A DNA stretch of 9,130 nucleotides. Origin: Deltaproteobacteria bacterium. Lineage in GTDB: Bacteria; Desulfobacterota_B; Binatia; UBA9968. Positions within the stretch are counted from its first letter, which is position 1. Each line of letters begins with the position of its first letter. Below, piece by piece: positions 6,491 through 9,130 of this stretch. Made by a program: the position numbers and the translations under genes. The stretch covers positions 1 to 9,130 of the forward strand of contig JACZQL010000025.1 of NCBI GenBank assembly GCA_022545745.1. Reading direction: 5' to 3'. The notes beneath the pieces were generated by a model that searched no databases, was not told the DNA's origin, and was given only the letters and a program-made list of their open reading frames with translations.

Positions 6491-7264
6491 CTATCTCCAG
6501 CGAGAAGACTCCACGGTACGCTGGGTGAGGAAAAGGCACAGCACAATCAAACTCAGGAAGTAGACGAGATCTCGAGTGTCAACGAGTCCGTTGACAATGA
6601 CACTGAAGTGCTCCACCACGGACAGATACTTCAGGAGGTCGCCGACAAAAGTGCTTGTACTACCGGCGGGCCAGGACATGGCGTAGAGGAGGAGCAGCGT
6701 CACGAAGCAGATGACGGCGGCAACGATCTGATTTTCCGTCAGGGAGGAGGTGAGGATTCCCACGGAGACGAATACCGCCCCTATGAGGAACAGGCCCACA
6801 TAGCCCATGGCCAGAGCTGGAATCTCAGGATTGCCGTAAAAGAGCAGGATGGCAGGATAGATGCCCGCTGCCAGGATCATCAGAAAGAGAAAGAAGAGGC
6901 AACCCAAAAACTTTCCCCGCACCAGCTCGGTGACGGTCACTGGGGAGGTCATCAGCAGCTCATAGGTTCCGATCCTCTTTTCTTCAGCGAAACTCCGCAT
7001 GGTGATGATGGGGACCATGATGATAAGGATAATCGTCAGGTTGTGGAGCAGGGGGGACATCACGGATTCATTGAGGTTCAGTCCCTGCATGGCCTGGAAG
7101 CCCTCGAGGTTTGAGTAAAGGCTTAAAAGGTAATTGAAACGATAAAGGAGATTGAAAAAGAACCACCCGCCTAACAGGAGGAACCCTGTGAGCACCACGT
7201 AGGCAACGGGCGAGACGAAGAGTGAACGTACGTCCTTGGCTGCGATGGTCAAAATGTTTCTCAT
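6491..7264 (-). CDS. ABC-2 type transporter permease (GldF-like)
   Basis: The 257-residue integral membrane protein has about six predicted spans. The N-terminus (AAKDVRSLFVSPVAYVVLTGF) is the typical opening of GldF/NosY-type ABC-2 permeases. The cytoplasmic stretch MRSFAEEKRIGTYELLMTSPVTVTELVRGKF follows the second span and is the conserved coupling region. Further spans are rich in Leu, Phe and Ile, including FLGCLFFLFLMILAAGIYPAILLF and IVAAVICFVTLLLLYAM. It should form the membrane channel or mechanotransmission core with the ATPase encoded just upstream. Its ATG overlaps the ATPase stop codon as ATGA (7261-7264), indicating translational coupling, with GAGGAG about 11 nt upstream. The transported substrate cannot be read from the sequence. 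Confidence 0.93.
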   Translation of the reverse strand: MRNILTIAAKDVRSLFVSPVAYVVLTGFLLLGGWFFFNLLYRFNYLLSLYSNLEGFQAMQGLNLNESVMSPLLHNLTIILIIMVPIITMRSFAEEKRIGTYELLMTSPVTVTELVRGKFLGCLFFLFLMILAAGIYPAILLFYGNPEIPALAMGYVGLFLIGAVFVSVGILTSSLTENQIVAAVICFVTLLLLYAMSWPAGSTSTFVGDLLKYLSVVEHFSVIVNGLVDTRDLVYFLSLIVLCLFLTQRTVESSRWR

Positions 7265-7989
7265 GAGGCCAAGGGCTCCTCGGTTACCTCAGAGATGGAC
7301 CGGATGAACACATCTTCGAGAGTCGTCCCGTGGGTCAATTCCTTCAAGTCCTGCTCCAAGACGAGCTTTCCTTCGTTGATGATGATGAGCTTGTTACATA
7401 TTTGCGAGACCTCGGGGAGGATGTGAGTAGAAAGTATGACGGTCCTGTCCTCTGCCAGATTGTTGATGAGGTTTCGAATCTCGAGGGTCTGCCTCGGGTC
7501 CAGGCCCAGTGTAGGTTCGTCAAGGATCAGAACCGGCGGATCATGGATCAGCGCCTGGGCCAGACCTACCCTTTGGCGGTACCCTTTGGAGAGATGGCGG
7601 ATGAGGCGATTGGCGACGGATTCCAAGGAGCATTTTTCGAGGGTGGCATCCAGGGCGGGGAGGACCCCTGTCTTCGGGACTCCCTTGATGCGTGCCACGA
7701 ACTTTAGATAGGAGATGACCGTCATGTCGGAATACAAAGGGGGATTCTCCGGAAGGTAGCCAATGCGCCGGCGCACTTCATGGGACTCCTTGAAAACGTC
7801 GAATCCATCCACGGTGACCGTTCCTTGGGAGGCAGGGATGAATCCCGTAATAATCCGCATGGTGGTGCTTTTACCGGCACCGTTTGGGCCCAAAAACCCT
7901 AGGACTTCCCCCATCTGAGCGCTGAAGGAGATGTTTTGGACCGCTGGGAAATCACCGTAGTATTTTGTTAGGTGAGATACCTCTATCAT
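7261..7989 (-). CDS. ABC transporter ATP-binding protein (CcmA/GldA-like)
   Basis: This 242-residue nucleotide-binding subunit of an ABC-2 exporter-type system is complete and looks active. It has Walker A GPNGAGKST (34-42), signature LSKGYRQR (132-139), Walker B VLILDEP (152-158), D-loop GLDP (161-164) and switch His188 in STHIL. The Q-loop position reads YLPENPPLY, with Glu80 where many ABC proteins have Gln; this is typical of the GldA/CcmA group. It is shorter than the roughly 300 residues of GldA, lacking most of the C-terminal extension. It is the first gene of the minus-strand operon. ATG 7989 has only a weak AAGAGA ribosome binding site. A candidate promoter lies at 8114-8141, giving a leader of about 118 nt. 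Confidence 0.95.
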   Translation of the reverse strand: MIEVSHLTKYYGDFPAVQNISFSAQMGEVLGFLGPNGAGKSTTMRIITGFIPASQGTVTVDGFDVFKESHEVRRRIGYLPENPPLYSDMTVISYLKFVARIKGVPKTGVLPALDATLEKCSLESVANRLIRHLSKGYRQRVGLAQALIHDPPVLILDEPTLGLDPRQTLEIRNLINNLAEDRTVILSTHILPEVSQICNKLIIINEGKLVLEQDLKELTHGTTLEDVFIRSISEVTEEPLAS

Positions 7990-8113
7990 CAGTTTCTCTT
8001 ATGTTGTTAACAAGTGATGGGGCCACGAAAGATTGAAGTGGATCGGCCGTGTACTCTCAGCTGGCTGGTAGGGCGTGGAGTACTGGCGTTTAGTTTTGTC
8101 GATTTGTTTGTTC

Positions 8114-8141
8114 ATAATAGCAGATTTTGAACGGGATTCAA
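8114..8141 (-). promoter_or_regulatory. Candidate sigma-70 promoter for the ABC operon
   Basis: On the minus strand TTGAAT (8141-8136) and TATTAT (8119-8114) are separated by 16 nt. A TGC directly precedes the second hexamer, giving an extended -10 element. Matches to consensus are four of six and five of six. Transcription would begin near 8107 and leave a leader of about 118 nt before the ATPase start. The reading assumes a housekeeping sigma factor with ordinary preferences in this organism. Confidence 0.5.
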
Positions 8142-8152
8142 TAAAAATTTGA

Positions 8153-8217
8153 AACCTCGTTCTAATGCTAGGAAGCTGTTAATAAATCAGATTGTTTTGA
8201 AGCATTCTAGCGAGGTT
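8153..8217. repeat. Imperfect inverted repeat upstream of yceD
   Basis: The left arm at 8153-8169 (AACCTCGTTCTAATGCT) and the right arm at 8201-8217 (AGCATTCTAGCGAGGTT) are reverse complements at 14 of 17 positions. The outer seven and inner six bases match perfectly; the three mismatches lie between them. The arms are separated by 31 AT-rich bases. It could be a large hairpin in the yceD-rpmF leader, a bipartite operator, or the ends of a tiny decayed element. No U-tract follows, so a terminator is unlikely. Confidence 0.6.
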
Positions 8218-8234
8218 CTTTATCTTGACATCAG

Positions 8235-8816
8235 GTGGAAAATCCTGAATACTTGAGCCGGTATTTCGCACGGCGGGGCTCGTTGTTGAAGATAGCCGTA
8301 AACCAGATCACGGAGTCATTTAAGGAGATCCAATTTGAGGAAGGGATAGAGGATCTGAACCGGATTTATGTGGGTCAAAAGCGAGGAGACTTCCGGTTCC
8401 CCCCCTTTCTGAATGTGAACCTCACCCATTATCGATTTGGCCAAGACCTGTTTTTTCGGGGCCACTTAGACGGAGTGGTTGAGGGGTGTTGTGGTCGTTG
8501 TCTCAGGTACTATTCCTTTCCCCTGGAAAAAGACTTCGACATTGTCTTGACGCCCGAACCACCGCCCGCTAAGAGTAGGGAACTAAACCGGGATGAGATG
8601 GGGCTGAGCTTTTATTCGTCCGAGGAGATCAATCTTTCCCCGTTTATTAGGGAACAGGTGCATTTGGCGCTTCCCATGCGTCCACTATGTGACGAAGGGT
8701 GCCGAGGGCTTTGTCCGAGCTGTGGTGTGAACCTCAACCATGAGTCCTGTCTATGTCCTGCTCCATCAGGTGATCCTCGAATGGACTTCTTCCGTAACCT
8801 GAGGTTGGATCGATAG
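8235..8816 (+). CDS. yceD: YceD family protein (DUF177)
   Basis: This is the DUF177/YceD protein that almost always precedes rpmF; E. coli YceD has been linked to 23S rRNA accumulation. The 193-residue frame has the family's first cysteine pair in C86-G-R-C89. The C-terminal cysteine block CDEGCRGLCPSCGVNLNHESCLC (about 152-174) is a probable metal-binding cluster typical of many bacterial versions, and the acidic SSEEINLSPFIREQVHLALP segment is well conserved. The start is uncertain. GTG 8235 is the outermost start and has no ribosome binding site. TTG 8283 or TTG 8286 follow a GGCGGGG stretch and would begin with LKIAVNQI, close to the usual family N-terminus, giving 176-177 residues. I list the longer frame but think the shorter start is more likely. 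Confidence 0.88.
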   Translation: MENPEYLSRYFARRGSLLKIAVNQITESFKEIQFEEGIEDLNRIYVGQKRGDFRFPPFLNVNLTHYRFGQDLFFRGHLDGVVEGCCGRCLRYYSFPLEKDFDIVLTPEPPPAKSRELNRDEMGLSFYSSEEINLSPFIREQVHLALPMRPLCDEGCRGLCPSCGVNLNHESCLCPAPSGDPRMDFFRNLRLDR

Positions 8817-8848
8817 CCTTCCCGGGCTTGTCTGTTGAGTCGCCTCTG

Positions 8849-8863
8849 TCCTGGTAGCCAGGA
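8849..8863 (+). other. Small hairpin abutting the rpmF ribosome binding site
   Basis: TCCTGG (8849-8854) pairs perfectly with CCAGGA (8858-8863) around a three-base loop. The right arm runs into the purine-rich AGGAAGGA (8860-8867), which serves as the ribosome binding site of rpmF. Pairing would bury part of that site, so it could tune L32 translation. The stem is short and may be coincidental. Confidence 0.35.
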
Positions 8864-8876
8864 AGGAATTTTTAAG

Positions 8877-9059
8877 ATGCCAGTACCGAAAAGAAGAACC
8901 TCAAAGAGCAAAAGAAATAAGCGCAGGTCCCACGACGCCCTGGTCGTACCCCAATGGAGCGTGTGTCCCAAGTGTGGGGAGACCATCGCCCGACACCGGG
9001 TATGCGCCAGCTGCGGCCATTATCGTGGTAAAGCTGTATTGCCTACCGAAGAGGCGTAA
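8877..9059 (+). CDS. rpmF: 50S ribosomal protein L32
   Basis: The 60-residue protein starts MPVPKRRTSKSKRNKRRSHDAL, the standard basic L32 opening. It then shows a zinc-ribbon with two cysteine pairs, CPKCGE and CASCGHYRGK, so it is the four-cysteine, zinc-binding form. ATG 8877 is preferred over an in-frame start at 8835. It gives the exact family N-terminus and follows AAGGA at a spacing of about 9 nt. It lies 60 nt after yceD and 18 nt before plsX, the usual arrangement, linking ribosome assembly with lipid synthesis in one transcript. Confidence 0.98.
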   Translation: MPVPKRRTSKSKRNKRRSHDALVVPQWSVCPKCGETIARHRVCASCGHYRGKAVLPTEEA

Positions 9060-9077
9060 AAGCCCCATTTTAAATCC

Positions 9078-9130
9078 ATGATACGGATTGCCGTTGATGC
9101 AATGGGCGGCGACCGTGCCCCCGGTTTAGT
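9078..9130 (+). CDS. plsX: Phosphate acyltransferase PlsX, 5' end only
   Basis: Only the first 17 codons and two bases are inside the window. They read MIRIAVDAMGGDRAPGL, the very conserved N-terminus of PlsX (IAVDAMGGDxAP). This enzyme makes acyl-phosphate from acyl-ACP at the cytoplasmic face of the membrane for phospholipid synthesis. ATG 9078 is 18 nt after the rpmF stop codon and has no evident Shine-Dalgarno site, so it may depend on coupling to rpmF translation. The gene is cut by the window edge and is not itself broken as far as can be seen. Confidence 0.95.
   Translation, partial: MIRIAVDAMGGDRAPGL

Larger units (their letters stand above)
7990..8234. other. Divergent intergenic region between the ABC operon and yceD
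   Basis: These 245 bases separate two divergent transcription units and contain no open frame worth calling. Visible items are a 10-bp palindrome TTGTTAACAA (8004-8013), an inverted repeat GTACTC/GAGTAC (8051-8056 and 8078-8083) inside the presumed ABC leader, a minus-strand promoter candidate (8114-8141) and an imperfect 17-nt inverted repeat (8153-8217). For yceD a weak pair, TTGAAG (8197-8202) with TATCTT (8221-8226) at 18 nt, is the only promoter-like arrangement I found close to the gene. It partly overlaps the right arm of the inverted repeat. Confidence 0.5.

Noticed and set aside
6489..6539. Upstream extension of the GldG-like gene to an ATG at 6539
   Set aside because: It would overlap the permease by 49 nt, while ATG 6488 has its own ribosome binding site right after the permease stop codon.
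4038..7989. Gliding motility system
   Set aside because: Only the ABC part resembles Gld proteins; no other gliding or type IX secretion gene is present and the rest of the window does not look like Bacteroidetes.
8004..8013. Palindrome TTGTTAACAA as a specific operator
   Set aside because: A 10-bp palindrome of such simple composition is not enough to name a regulator; listed only as part of the intergenic region.
8835..8876. Longer N-terminus for L32
   Set aside because: The ribosomal protein begins MPVPKRRTSK in essentially all families, and a ribosome binding site fits ATG 8877.
1..9130. Search for CRISPR arrays, tRNAs, insertion sequences or a defence system
   Set aside because: No regularly spaced repeats, tRNA-like folds, transposase motifs or nuclease/toxin genes could be found by reading both strands.

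Overview
The window (roughly 50-55% GC by eye, not computed) looks like ordinary chromosome from a Gram-negative-type bacterium, probably an uncultivated lineage near Desulfobacterota, NC10 or Nitrospirota. This is a weak guess from gene content: a plain yceD-rpmF-plsX start, queG with a HEAT tail, and a GldA/GldF/GldG-like ABC set with a DUF4340 partner outside an evident Bacteroidetes context. There is no rRNA, tRNA, CRISPR array, integrase or transposase.

Layout. Bases 1-409 hold no recognisable gene, but end in a terminator-like hairpin just before queG (410-1579, +), the last enzyme of queuosine synthesis. QueG runs tail to tail into a minus-strand block (1562-7989). In transcription order that block is an ABC ATPase, an ABC-2 permease, a GldG-like membrane protein, a DUF4340 membrane-anchored protein, a TIGR01212-type radical SAM protein (YhcC-like), an HtrA-like PDZ protein and a YbgC-type thioesterase. 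The first four genes are packed at 4-nt overlaps or gaps of 2-3 nt and very likely encode one membrane complex. The next two are joined by a GTGA overlap. Hairpins and gaps of 74 and 39 nt suggest sub-units within the block.

A divergent 245-nt intergenic region (7990-8234) carries a good candidate promoter for the ABC operon and an imperfect inverted repeat facing yceD. To its right, on the plus strand, lie yceD (DUF177), rpmF (ribosomal protein L32) and the first codons of plsX, the usual gateway to a fatty-acid/phospholipid synthesis cluster.

Most notable points: (1) the HtrA-like protein has lost all three catalytic triad residues (His to Tyr, Asp to Gly, Ser to Gly) while keeping the fold motifs and PDZ domain, so it reads as a pseudoprotease, and it has no visible signal peptide; (2) queG carries two tandem, diverged copies of a 24-nt unit in frame, which read CPELAEG-like and SCSEPIEG-like and resemble a small dispersed repeat known from many environmental genomes; (3) several hairpins lie in leaders and between genes. 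I see no convincing new defence or mobile system.
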